64,000 nucleotides of DNA from Planomonospora parontospora (GTDB lineage: Bacteria; Actinomycetota; Actinomycetes; Streptosporangiales; Streptosporangiaceae): assembly GCA_014647935.1 (NCBI GenBank), contig BMQD01000006.1, positions 124,001 through 188,000 on the forward strand, written 5' to 3'. The notes beneath the pieces are model-generated. The model ran no database searches and was not told the DNA's origin. It saw nothing but the letters and a program-made list of their open reading frames with translations. A program made the position numbers and the translations under genes. Shown here piece by piece: positions 34,942 through 42,376 of the stretch; the first letter of the stretch is position 1; each line of letters starts with the position of its first letter.

Positions 34942-35517
34942 TCAGTGCAGCTTGCCCTGGAACGCGTGCTCCATCAAATTCCAGAACGACCGGAGACGAA
35001 TGCCCCTGGATTCGTACAGCGTATCGATATACCACGCCTCCCACTCGCCACCGTCGGTGATGACGTGCGGATTGAGCAGATAGATGTGACCCTCAATATC
35101 CTCAGAGATATGCAGGGTGTGAGGAATATGGTCAACGGGTTCGAAGTCGTCCGGGTCTTGCGGCGCGTCGTAGTCGAAGGAATATCCGGCGGGCAACTCC
35201 GGTGCCGAGGCGTCCAGGGGAACGCCCCACCCGTGTGCGAGATGCGGGGCGACATCACGAGTCCAGCCGACATCGGCTATCGGCAGCAGGTGAAGGCTGG
35301 TGAAGGAGTCCTGGTCCCAGCCGTTGCTCACCAGAAGAAACTCTCGATAACTGGGGGGCAGAGGCCGGCCCAGACGCTGCTCCTGCCGACGAATCTCGGC
35401 TTCGTCGGCAGGAGCCATTCCCAGCCAATCTGATTCATCCGGGGACATGTACGGCCCCGCATAGGCGGCACGGAGACGATCGGCCCATGGATAACGGGAA
35501 GCGCCGAGGGGATTCAT
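34942..35517 (-). CDS. SMI1/KNR4 family protein (immunity-like) 2
   Basis: 191 residues. It carries RRQEQRLGRPLPPSYREFLLVSNGWDQDSF, then the same closing YLLNPHVITDGGEWEAWYID as copy 1, so the two are paralogues facing each other across the transposase and integrase relics. No ribosome site is obvious before ATG 35517. Role as an orphan immunity protein is inferred from the family. Confidence 0.85.
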   Translation of the reverse strand: MNPLGASRYPWADRLRAAYAGPYMSPDESDWLGMAPADEAEIRRQEQRLGRPLPPSYREFLLVSNGWDQDSFTSLHLLPIADVGWTRDVAPHLAHGWGVPLDASAPELPAGYSFDYDAPQDPDDFEPVDHIPHTLHISEDIEGHIYLLNPHVITDGGEWEAWYIDTLYESRGIRLRSFWNLMEHAFQGKLH

Positions 35518-35872
35518 GGGTGCATCCTAAACTTGCGGGACAAGAATGCGTCGCCCGACAGCTCGGCGAACCGGGAGAGGGCCGGCAGGGGCCCTCTCCC
35601 GCGCAACTGGCGACCAAGAGGTGATCGACACCCAGAACTGATTGTCCCCGCCGACCCGATAATGTGCGTAGAATGATCGCAGCACACGGCCGCGGTCTAC
35701 GTTCTGCTTGTGATTCAGTGCACGCAACGAGAAGTCCCCTGGCGTTCACGACCCCTTGCACCGTGCCGATAAAAGGATATTCGTCGCACGAATCCCTCCA
35801 CCCGACCAGGTCTTATATTTTTCCAGCATGCAGTACTTGCAATAGTTCGTACCGCATGATTAAGGAGCGACA
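35518..35872. other. 355-bp AT-richer intergenic region
   Basis: Among the least GC-rich stretches of the window. Short frames on the minus strand (35527-35727) lack a ribosome site or recognised motif. It should hold the divergent promoters of the SMI1/KNR4 and DUF6461 genes. Confidence 0.4.
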
Positions 35873-36433
35873 ATGACCGAGTATCTCGGAGAGTTCCGCT
35901 GGCTCTCCGACTGCGAAGACCTCGATGAGATCTACTGTGTGTCATTCGTCCGGGATCTCACCCCGGAGGAGGTCCTCCGCCGGTTCAGCGGGGACGGGAA
36001 CACCACGGAGGGGTGCGGCACAGCCGATTACATCGGCACCGCGAAGATGGGCGACTGGACCCTGGTCGTCGAACCAGGAGGATGGGAGCTCGCTGTCACC
36101 CCCGAGATATACACCCGGGTCGGGAGGGGAACCGAGATCGTTTCAGTCTCCCGCCACGACTGCGCCTCGGACACCTTCGTCTACATCGTCGACGGCGAAC
36201 CCGTCGTCCAGTTTGAACCGATGTTCCCGGAAGATCGATCAGGCATCGATCCAGACCGCCTCGTCGAGGAGATGCGCGAGGTCGGCCTGGATCCCGATCA
36301 CGACATCGACGGACCGGACATCGGTTCCCCGATCGAGAGGTCATTCGCCCTGGCGAGCAAAATCACCGGTCTCCGCTTCTCTCCGGAGATGCTGGAGCTG
36401 TGCTCCTACCGCACCGAACCTCGTGAGGATTGA
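35873..36433 (+). CDS. DUF6461-type protein (possible immunity protein)
   Basis: 186 residues from ATG 35873 behind AAGGAG. Acidic, with IYCVSFVRDLTPEEVLRRFS near the start and GDWTLVVEPGGWELAVTPEI in the middle, as I remember for DUF6461 domains in actinomycetes. Such proteins are often in toxin-immunity islands. No signal peptide or membrane segment. The domain name is from memory, so moderate confidence. Confidence 0.7.
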   Translation: MTEYLGEFRWLSDCEDLDEIYCVSFVRDLTPEEVLRRFSGDGNTTEGCGTADYIGTAKMGDWTLVVEPGGWELAVTPEIYTRVGRGTEIVSVSRHDCASDTFVYIVDGEPVVQFEPMFPEDRSGIDPDRLVEEMREVGLDPDHDIDGPDIGSPIERSFALASKITGLRFSPEMLELCSYRTEPRED

Positions 36434-36507
36434 TCGGCATCCGTGGGAAGACCAGTTCGCCGAGGATCTCAGGCGCTCATGGGATGGCGGGCCGGCAATT
36501 CACGTAT

Positions 36508-36893
36508 CTAAGGGACATCGGCACACGGCTTGAGCCGGGCCAGAATCACGCGAGCGCACTGGGTCGTGCGGCCGCTGGTCAGACCGGCGGACAGGTGCAG
36601 CATCCGGGAGGCCGTGTGCACCGCCTCCTCCGGCTCGTTGGCGTCAGCCAGAGCCAAGGCCAGCCAGGAAAGGCGCAGTGCCGGTTCTCGGACATGCGTG
36701 GCGTCGTAGCGCACCAGAACCTCGCTGGGCAGCGGTATGGCACACAGCGGACGGCGCAGCTCGGTGTGGAGATGAGGCCTTTGATCTGGAGCCGATGTGC
36801 CGGGGAATCGACGAGGTCGCAACCATCTCCGGCTTCACGGGCGACACTGACGGCCCGGTCACGCCCTCGGTATTGGACTAACGTTGTAACCAT
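36508..36893 (-). pseudogene. fragment of an XRE-family regulator with TPR-like C-domain
   Basis: One frame gives EPALRLSWLALALADANEPEEA and SAGLTSGRTTQCARVILARL, the C-terminal repeats typical of actinomycete helix-turn-helix regulators. An overlapping frame gives REAGDGCDLVDSPAHRLQIK, which belongs upstream in the same family. At least one frameshift and loss of the DNA-binding N-terminus make it non-functional. Confidence 0.6.
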
Positions 36894-37284
36894 GAAGCGC
36901 GCACAGCAGTATCAGGCCGCCTCTATCGCAGTGCTCGCGGGTTGGCTGACCGATCATCCTGACGAGGAGACACGCTGGCGCTTGATCGCCGAGTTTCTGG
37001 AGGAGTACCGCCACGAGCCGTCTTCTGCTCGGATGAGCTTGTTGGCCATGGAACCTCCAAGCACCGGTGACACTCGATGGGACGTCTTTCTCGCCGCGCT
37101 CGCCGAACACCTCGCGGCCAGGGACGGCGCGGGAGCCCCCTCGTGGACCGAGACCCGGCGGCTCCGGCGCTTCTGGTTTCCCTTCAACACCCCGGCCGCC
37201 CGCGTGGACGCCTTCGTTCACGCTCCCGCGTCCTTCCGCCGCCGTGGTGTTTTCATCCACCCTCAGGAGCTGGAGGTCGCGTGA
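36892..37284 (+). CDS. small protein upstream of a nucleotidyltransferase, putative antitoxin or partner
   Basis: 130 residues from ATG 36892 (MKRAQQYQAASIAVLAGWLT). It is mostly helical with a C-terminal half rich in Arg and Phe (FWFPFNTPAARVDAFV). Its stop overlaps the GTG of the nucleotidyltransferase gene in GTGA, so the two are coupled, as in toxin-antitoxin pairs of the AbiEii/MNT type. Assignment rests mainly on context. Confidence 0.65.
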   Translation: MKRAQQYQAASIAVLAGWLTDHPDEETRWRLIAEFLEEYRHEPSSARMSLLAMEPPSTGDTRWDVFLAALAEHLAARDGAGAPSWTETRRLRRFWFPFNTPAARVDAFVHAPASFRRRGVFIHPQELEVA

Positions 37285-37805
37285 GCGACGCACCTCTTCT
37301 CGACCGGACTGCGATCGAAGACGCTTTCCGACGGCTTGGTGATCGTCTCGCCCAGCGCGGAGTCGTAGCCGATCTTTATGTGTTCGGTGGAGCGGCCATG
37401 GCGCTCGCCTACGACGCCCGACGCTCCACCCGGGACATCGACGCCGTCTTCGCCCCATGGAGTCGTCCTGGACGAGGCACGAGCAGTCGCGTCCGAACTC
37501 GGGCTACCGTCGTGGTGGCTCAACGAGCAGGCCAGCGCCTATGTCGCCCCCGGCACGGACGGTTCGGCCCGCCGGGTCTTCGACCATCCGGACTGCGTGT
37601 GTCCGTGGCTTCAGCAGAGCACCTGCTCGCGATGAAAGTCCTGGCTGCTCGGCGACGTGACACCGGCGACATCCGCACCCTCGTCGAGAGACTCGCGCTC
37701 GGCTCCGTAGCCGAGGTCCTTGCCCTCTGCACGGAGATCTTTCCCGACGAACCCGTTCCCGACCGTGCTCGCCTCATGCTGGAAGACCTGTTCGACGAGA
37801 GCTGA
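37281..37805 (+). CDS. AbiEii/DUF6036-like nucleotidyltransferase with two compensating frameshifts
   Basis: The frame opens at GTG 37281. Residues about 30-58 carry ADLYVFGGAAMALAYDARRS and the catalytic-type TRDIDAVF. Between about 37455 and 37590 the coding register moves: the family-like GVVLDEARAVASELGLPSWW and SAYVAPGTDGSARRVFDHP are read in another frame. Then LRVSVASAEHLLAMKVLAAR resumes in the first. The overall frame has no stop, so the product would have about 45 garbled residues in the middle. Either two natural indels or sequence errors. Likely an RNA-modifying toxin of the MNT group, probably inactive as written. Confidence 0.65.
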   Translation: MSDAPLLDRTAIEDAFRRLGDRLAQRGVVADLYVFGGAAMALAYDARRSTRDIDAVFAPWSRPGRGTSSRVRTRATVVVAQRAGQRLCRPRHGRFGPPGLRPSGLRVSVASAEHLLAMKVLAARRRDTGDIRTLVERLALGSVAEVLALCTEIFPDEPVPDRARLMLEDLFDES

Positions 37806-37835
37806 CGGCAACGTCGATCAGCGGGCCACGGCGCG

Positions 37836-37919
37836 GCGCCCCGTTCCCGAGATCAGGAACGGGGCGTTTCGGCTGGTGGGCGCTACCGGATTCGAACCAG
37901 TGACATCTCGCTTGTAAGG
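37836..37919. repeat. left copy of the tRNA-Val att duplication (terminator plus 3' half of tRNA)
   Basis: It contains hairpin CGCCCCGTTCC/GGAACGGGGCG (37837-37866), then on the minus strand the 3' part of tRNA-Val from the anticodon loop to the acceptor end. It matches the segment exactly 1800 bp further on with only a few mismatches, among them one T-loop base. It breaks off right after the anticodon region, so it is not a functional tRNA gene but an attachment site. Confidence 0.88.
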
Positions 37920-37999
37920 AGCCATGATCGCCATTGACGGGCCGCTGACCTGCGGATTCACCTGCTGGAGTGGTCCCCTGTCTCCCCTGTTCCGCGTCG

Positions 38000-38112
38000 G
38001 CTAATGGCACGCTAATGGCACGGTGATCATGCCTCTCACCGCACGTCAGCGGGCCTCCGGATCATGAGGATCGAACCTCCTTCCCGGCCTCGAATGGCAC
38101 GCTAATGGCACG
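38000..38112. repeat. TAATGGCACG repeats beside the left att copy
   Basis: GCTAATGGCAC occurs twice in tandem at 38000-38021. A further pair, one member altered to CGAATGGCAC, is at 38091-38112. Related GCTAATGGCA and GTTAATGGCACG copies lie beside the right att copy at 39613-39635. Position and tandem arrangement fit integrase arm-binding sites. Confidence 0.6.
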
Positions 38113-38196
38113 GCGTTCAACCTCGCCTGTCTGAGGTGCCAACCTGCACACTCCTCCCCCGCCTGATCTTCCCGTCTGCCTCGTCCCACCCCGGAG

Positions 38197-38322
38197 GGGC
38201 AACAGCTCGGGGACGGAGGGTCAAGGCCGTCTTCGCGTGTACGTCAGCCGGTAGACGTTCCTCGGTCATTGGACGTCAACGATCACAGACGGCCTTGATC
38301 CGGAGGAGTCGAGCTGTTGGGC
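38197..38322. repeat. 36-bp inverted repeats with constant ends around a 54-bp centre
   Basis: The left arm 38197-38232 contains CAACAGCTCG then TCAAGGCCGTCT. The right arm 38287-38322 contains their reverse complements (AGACGGCCTTGA, CGAGCTGTTG). The 11-12 nt between the two constant words differ in the arms. The centre also contains GACGT/ACGTC inversions. It may be a MITE-like element or abutted insertion-sequence ends. No known family was recognised. Confidence 0.7.
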
Positions 38323-38429
38323 TTGCCTGGGACGTGGCAGACGGGAAGATCAGGCCTCTACCTCAGCCGACTACGGCTCCCTGATCGACAGCCTCGATCA
38401 TCCCGGAGCGGAGTCCCCCGCCGGAGGCG

Positions 38430-38534
38430 TCAGTTTCGAAAGAGCCGGATAAGTGCGATGGCTATCACAACGGGGATGACGACCGCTGCTACGAGCACAA
38501 GAAGAGTGAAGAGCGCGAACGGATAGAGGGTCAT
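38430..38534 (-). CDS. 34-residue single-span membrane peptide
   Basis: ATG 38534 is preceded by AGGAG at good distance. The product starts MTLYPFALFTLLVLVAAVV and ends IRLFRN: one long hydrophobic helix with a basic end. It lies inside the att-bounded islet. Size and sequence would suit a holin-like or type I toxin-like peptide, but no antisense RNA evidence is available from sequence alone. Confidence 0.6.
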   Translation of the reverse strand: MTLYPFALFTLLVLVAAVVIPVVIAIALIRLFRN

Positions 38535-39006
38535 GACCTGCTCCTGTCGACAGGTTGATCATATGCCTGGCGAGGAAGCCGGAGCGGGGGCGGGCCGGTG
38601 GTCGGCGAGGGCGTCGGTTACGGCGGGCACGCGGGTCGGTGGGCGGCCCGGGGCGCCGCCGGCCGGGACCGGCGCCCACGCCGCACGCCCGGACGGTGGG
38701 CGGCAGAGGGCCGAGGTACGGCGGCGCGGCGCGCCGCCGCTTGATATCCATAAGGGCAATTCGGCAATACTCGGCTTTCGGCAGTCGACTGTGCCCGGAC
38801 GCTGAGCGGATTCCGGCAACCAGGGCGACGTGATCCCGATACCGGTAAGGCGGGTCGGCAGGGTCGCTTTCGGCAACGGGCTGCATGCGGAGGTTGAGGA
38901 ACTTCCGAGAGCGGTGATGAGCTGCGCCAACGACGACAGGTCACGTCAGCAAGCCCGCTCTCGGCAAACGGCCATACATGAAAAGAAGCGTCTCACCTTG
39001 AGGATA
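38535..39006. other. islet spacer without a supported gene
   Basis: About 470 bp. Several frames are open on both strands, but they lack ribosome sites and recognisable motifs. The right end becomes AT-richer and leads into the operator of the following gene. Confidence 0.4.
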
Positions 39007-39024
39007 CTGTCTCACTTGAGACAG
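39007..39024. promoter_or_regulatory. CTGTCTCA-CT-TGAGACAG operator
   Basis: A perfect 8-bp inverted repeat, flanked by related half-sites CTCACCTTGAG upstream and GACTCAAGAC downstream. A -10-like TTAGAC at 39029-39034 lies 7 nt before the ATG at 39042, so the transcript may be leaderless and the operator would sit in its promoter. Inference from spacing. Confidence 0.55.
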
Positions 39025-39041
39025 ACCGTTAGACTCAAGAC

Positions 39042-39434
39042 ATGGGAAGGCGTCAGAGACGACGAGAGCGCGACGCGGTTCATCCCGACGCGTCCGTGCC
39101 TCAGGTCCATTTCGTTGATCCCGAAGGGCGTTACATCTACGCGCCCGCGAATGAAATCGGCCAGGAGCCCGACGTTTCCCCCGAGCAGCAAATAGCAGAC
39201 GCCGTCGCCAGCATCGCGCATCTGGGGACCGTTCGGCTGGCGGTGGTGAGGCAGCTAGCGGGACTCGATACGGCCTTGCGCCCGCGGGTGGAGGAAGCGA
39301 TCAGGGCGGGCGTGCCGTATCGGCGGATCGAAGAGCTCACCGGCTACTCCCGTTCGATGCTCAGTCGATGGACGCGTGATGCGGGGAGCACGGACCGAGG
39401 AACAAGCAGAACCGAGAGGTCACGAGAGGGGTAG
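39042..39434 (+). CDS. small helix-turn-helix protein of the islet
   Basis: 130 residues from ATG 39042. N-terminal basic (MGRRQRRRERD). The C-terminal half has AIRAGVPYRRIEELTGYSRSMLSRWTRD, a resolvase/sigma-like helix-turn-helix. No ribosome site, consistent with leaderless expression. The palindrome immediately upstream suggests autoregulation. It may be the islet's repressor or excisionase-like regulator. The exact family is not recognised. Confidence 0.65.
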   Translation: MGRRQRRRERDAVHPDASVPQVHFVDPEGRYIYAPANEIGQEPDVSPEQQIADAVASIAHLGTVRLAVVRQLAGLDTALRPRVEEAIRAGVPYRRIEELTGYSRSMLSRWTRDAGSTDRGTSRTERSREG

Positions 39435-39437
39435 ATC

Positions 39438-39593
39438 ATGGCGAGAGCCGCGCGGGAACATGATGACGGCGGGCGGTGCCAGGAGTGCGCCGGTTCTGGC
39501 TGGGACAGCCTGGATCAAGTGATCTGGTGCCGCGAGTGCAACGGCTCGGGCCGCTCGGAAGTCGGTTACGTCGTCGTCGTGCAGCATGGGTGA
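39438..39593 (+). CDS. 51-residue zinc-ribbon protein with two CxxCxGxG motifs
   Basis: ATG 39438 follows 3 bp after the stop of the helix-turn-helix gene. Motifs CQECAGSG and CRECNGSG are two half zinc-binding motifs of the DnaJ type. Small proteins of this type are common on actinomycete integrative elements. Function unknown. Coupled to the preceding gene by position. Confidence 0.65.
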   Translation: MARAAREHDDGGRCQECAGSGWDSLDQVIWCRECNGSGRSEVGYVVVVQHG

Positions 39594-39612
39594 TGGCGCT
39601 GCACCCGACTGA

Positions 39613-39635
39613 GCTAATGGCATGTTAATGGCACG
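39613..39635. repeat. TAATGGCACG-type repeats beside the right att copy
   Basis: GCTAATGGCA followed by TGTTAATGGCACG. These mirror the tandem repeats at 38000-38112 near the other end of the islet. Confidence 0.6.
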
Positions 39636-39719
39636 ACGCCCCGTTTCCATGATCGGAAACGGGGCGTTCTGGCTGGTGGGCGCTACCGGGTTCGAACCAG
39701 TGACATCTCGCTTGTAAGG
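39636..39719. repeat. right copy of the att duplication, overlapping tRNA-Val and its terminator
   Basis: Contains the terminator-like hairpin with a 12-bp stem CGCCCCGTTTCC/GGAAACGGGGCG (39637-39666), then the 3' half of tRNA-Val. It pairs with 37836-37919 at a spacing of exactly 1800 bp. The hairpin is downstream of the tRNA on its own strand and probably ends its transcript. Confidence 0.88.
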
Positions 39720-39748
39720 CGAGCGCTCTACCGCTGAGCTAAGCGCCC
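39677..39748 (-). tRNA. tRNA-Val(UAC)
   Basis: 72 nt. Acceptor GGGCGCU pairs with AGCGCCC. D arm GCUC-AGCGGUA-GAGC. Anticodon arm CUCGC-CUUACAA-GCGAG gives anticodon UAC. T loop UUCGAAC. Discriminator A. CCA is not encoded. It is intact even though it serves as the integration target of the islet to its 3' side. Confidence 0.95.
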
Positions 39749-39780
39749 GGGGAATCCCGTCGCACAGACGGGATACAACC

Positions 39781-40746
39781 TTACGGCACAGCGGGGGTTC
39801 TCGACACATCGGGCGACCACGAGGCCCCCGCCTCCGGCACCCCGGCCGCGCGCCAGCCGAGCAGGGCCGCGCCGAGCATGCCCGCGGCGACGCCCAGGGC
39901 GGCCTTCCGCAGCGGCGGGGCCGTGCGGAAGGTGAGCCGTTTGCCGAGCCGTACGGCCAGCGGGTCGGCCAGGAGGGGGCCCGCCTCGGCCAGGCCGCCG
40001 CCCAGGACGATCGCGGAGGGGTCCAGCAGGAGCGTGTAGGTCGCCAGCGCGAGTGAGAGCGCCTCGACCGCGTCGTCCCAGACCTTCGCCGCCAGCGGGT
40101 CTCCGGCCGCGGTCAGCGCGGCGACCTCCTCGGCCGTGGCGGGGGACGCCGCGCGGGCCGAGTAGCGGCGGGAGACGGCCGAGGCCGAGGCGTAGGTCTC
40201 CAGGCAGCCGATCTGGCCGCAGGCGCACTGCTCTCCCTCCGGGAAGACCGGGACGTGGCCGATCTCGCCGGCCCAGCCGGAGGTCCCGCCGTACGGTCCG
40301 CCGCCGATGACCATCGCGCCCGCGATGCCGGTGCCGATGGGCAGGAACAGGAAGTCGGAGAGCTCCCGGCCGGCGCCGAGCACGCTCTCGGCCAGGCCGC
40401 CGGTGCGCACGTCGTGGCCGAGCAGGACCGGGACGTCCAGGGGGACGAGCTCGGCGGCGGGAACGTCGCGCCAGCCGAGGTTGGCGGCGTAGAGCGCGGT
40501 GGCCGTCGCGTCGTCGACGAGCCCGGGTACCGCGATGCCGGCCGCCGCGGGCGCCGTCCCGAACAGTTCCGCGCCGCGGGCGGCGAGGTCGCCGGTGAAG
40601 GAGCGGACGGCGGCGATCACGTTGCCCGGGCCCAGCTCGGCCCCGGTGGGGCGGCGGTCGGTCGCGGCGACCGTGCCGGAGCGGGTGACGAGCCCGCCCT
40701 TCATCGAGGTGCCGCCGACGTCCACGGCCACCACGTACTCGCTCAT
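39781..40746 (-). CDS. ROK family sugar kinase (glucokinase-like)
   Basis: 321 residues. N-terminal ATP loop VAVDVGGTSMKGGLV, sugar-binding GTSGWAGEIGHVPV (with the EIGH motif), and the zinc motif CACGQIGCLETYAS, which are hallmarks of ROK proteins. No DNA-binding N-terminus, so a kinase rather than a repressor. Glucose is the most likely substrate; N-acetylglucosamine or N-acetylmannosamine cannot be excluded. The ATG at 40746 precedes MSEYVVAVDVG directly. Confidence 0.9.
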   Translation of the reverse strand: MSEYVVAVDVGGTSMKGGLVTRSGTVAATDRRPTGAELGPGNVIAAVRSFTGDLAARGAELFGTAPAAAGIAVPGLVDDATATALYAANLGWRDVPAAELVPLDVPVLLGHDVRTGGLAESVLGAGRELSDFLFLPIGTGIAGAMVIGGGPYGGTSGWAGEIGHVPVFPEGEQCACGQIGCLETYASASAVSRRYSARAASPATAEEVAALTAAGDPLAAKVWDDAVEALSLALATYTLLLDPSAIVLGGGLAEAGPLLADPLAVRLGKRLTFRTAPPLRKAALGVAAGMLGAALLGWRAAGVPEAGASWSPDVSRTPAVP

Positions 40747-40867
40747 TCCGGCCTTTCCCGATCACCGGAGCGGACGCGTCCCCCTGTGGGGCAGGACACG
40801 TCGCCTGTCCTCTTTGCGGCGACTCACCCTAACCCAGGGCAGGTCGCCCTGGCCCGGGCCAGGCGGG

Positions 40868-41182
40868 TCAGGCCGGGGAGAACCGTCCGAGCACGCGGTC
40901 CAGCGCCGCCGCGACCTCGTCGGCCAGGCCGTCGGGCCGCTCGGGGTCCGCCTGGGACCGCTCGGCGAGCCGTACGGCGCCGCAGGAGCGGCACTCCACC
41001 TCCCCGAGCCGGCAGATGAGCGCGATGGACCCGCACGAGGAGCAGGTGTCGAGGTCCAGGTCGTGCACGCGCTGGCAGTCCGGGCAGATGAGCACCTGGG
41101 CCTGCCGGCGCACCCCGCGCTTCCAGGGGCTGGCGCCGCGGACCGGGTCGGTCTGCCGGGCCCCGCACGAGAAGCAGGGCAT
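40868..41182 (-). CDS. zinc-ribbon protein (104 aa)
   Basis: Four CxxC pairs (FSCGARQ, CPDCQ, CSSCG and CRSCG) suggest two zinc ribbons. The C-terminus is a short helix. It lies between the ROK and peroxiredoxin genes, same strand, 56 bp from the latter. Unknown function. Confidence 0.75.
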   Translation of the reverse strand: MPCFSCGARQTDPVRGASPWKRGVRRQAQVLICPDCQRVHDLDLDTCSSCGSIALICRLGEVECRSCGAVRLAERSQADPERPDGLADEVAAALDRVLGRFSPA

Positions 41183-41238
41183 GATCGCCTCCGAGTGGTC
41201 GAGGTCGGCGGATCCGAAGGACCCCGCCGGATAACCGC

Positions 41239-41709
41239 TTAGGAAAGTTCGGCGAGCACCTTGAGGTACTCGGCGATGTCACGTGCCTCCGGGAGCGGGT
41301 TCACCACGCGCCAGCGGACCACGCCCTCGCCGTCGATGGCGAAGGTCCCCCGCAGCGCCGCACCCTTCTCCTCGTCGAACACACCGTACGCCCGGGCGAC
41401 CTGCCCGTGCGGCCAGAAGTCGGAGAGTAGTGGAAACCCGTAGCCCTCCTGGTCGGCCCAGGAGCGGAGGGCGAACACCGAGTCGGACGAGACGGCGAGG
41501 ACCCGGACGTCCTCGGGGACGGCGGGGACGAACTCGTCCCGGACCGCGGAGAGCTCACCGCGGCAGACACCGCTGAACGCGAAGGGGTAGAAGATCAGCA
41601 GGACCCTGCGGCCGCGGTGGTCCGAGAGCCTGACCGGGGCACCGTGCTGGTCCCTCAGCTCGAAGTCCGGAGCCGGCGAACCCACCTCGACCGCCGTGTG
41701 CACTGGCAT
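41239..41709 (-). CDS. AhpE-like peroxiredoxin
   Basis: 156 residues with thioredoxin fold. The peroxidatic Cys is C49 in YPFAFSGVCRGEL. The usual Thr of PxxxTxxC is replaced by Ser46, an AhpE feature as I recall. R in the second half and lack of a resolving cysteine support a 1-Cys type using mycothiol or thioredoxin. Adjacent to DUF3052 and near aceE, as in other actinomycetes. Confidence 0.9.
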   Translation of the reverse strand: MPVHTAVEVGSPAPDFELRDQHGAPVRLSDHRGRRVLLIFYPFAFSGVCRGELSAVRDEFVPAVPEDVRVLAVSSDSVFALRSWADQEGYGFPLLSDFWPHGQVARAYGVFDEEKGAALRGTFAIDGEGVVRWRVVNPLPEARDIAEYLKVLAELS

Positions 41710-41808
41710 GTCCGCTGGATCCCTTCACCCCGACGGCCGATGGGCACACCATCATCCTGCCGTACGGCTCACACGAGCCGTACGGCAGGGGGACCCTTAC
41801 CGGACCCC

Positions 41809-42237
41809 TTACCGGCGCGCCTTGGGTGTGGCCAGCCGCGTCCCCGACCAGTCGGGGGCGGCGCTGATGCTGCTGGTCTGCGAGAGACCGGCGGTCGTGG
41901 CGTCCTCCCCGATGTCGCTGGGCTCCACGTGGCCCTCTCGACCGGCCTTGGGAGTGAGCAGCCAGATCTGGCCGCCGTCGGTCAGGTTGGTCACCACCCC
42001 GCTCAGGGCGTCGAACAGGTCACCGTCTCCGTCCCGCCACCACAGCAGCACGATGTCGACGACGTCCTCGTAGTCCTCGTCGACCAGTTCGTTGCCGGTC
42101 AGCTCCTCGACGGAGTCGCGCAGATCGTCGTCGACGTCCTCGTCCCATCCGACTTCCTGCACCACTTGACCCGGCTTGAGGCCGAGCCGTTCGGCCAGGC
42201 TGCGTTCGCCCTGCGCCTGACCCGCGGTCGCGCTCAC
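41809..42237 (-). CDS. DUF3052 family protein
   Basis: 142 residues with the family core LKPGQVVQEVGWDEDVDDDLRD and IVLLWWRDGDGDLFDAL. Very acidic, no membrane segment. Conserved next to aceE in many actinomycetes. The link to pyruvate dehydrogenase is unexplained. Role unknown. Confidence 0.88.
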   Translation of the reverse strand: MSATAGQAQGERSLAERLGLKPGQVVQEVGWDEDVDDDLRDSVEELTGNELVDEDYEDVVDIVLLWWRDGDGDLFDALSGVVTNLTDGGQIWLLTPKAGREGHVEPSDIGEDATTAGLSQTSSISAAPDWSGTRLATPKARR

Positions 42238-42376
42238 GTTCGTCCCTCCTGCTTCGATGGCCCCGCCTCTTGCGGGCGGTGCTCACAGTGCTTCGGCACA
42301 GTCCACACGCTGTGACCCTCAGTCGTCAACGGTCGCCACGGCAACGACTGGGCTACACGTGAATTAGTCCGATGAA

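Noticed and set aside
35527-35761. Small minus-strand genes upstream of the SMI1/KNR4 gene
   Set aside because: No start signal and no recognisable domain; two overlapping frames are equally open.
37877-37919. Second tRNA-Val gene
   Set aside because: Only the 3' half exists; there is no D arm and no 5' acceptor strand. It is an att copy.
38535-39006. Genes on both strands of the islet spacer
   Set aside because: Open frames without ribosome sites, motifs or consistent codon bias.
33889-39720. Intact prophage or conjugative element
   Set aside because: No replication, packaging, structural or transfer genes, and the only integrase piece is a C-terminal frameshifted remnant.
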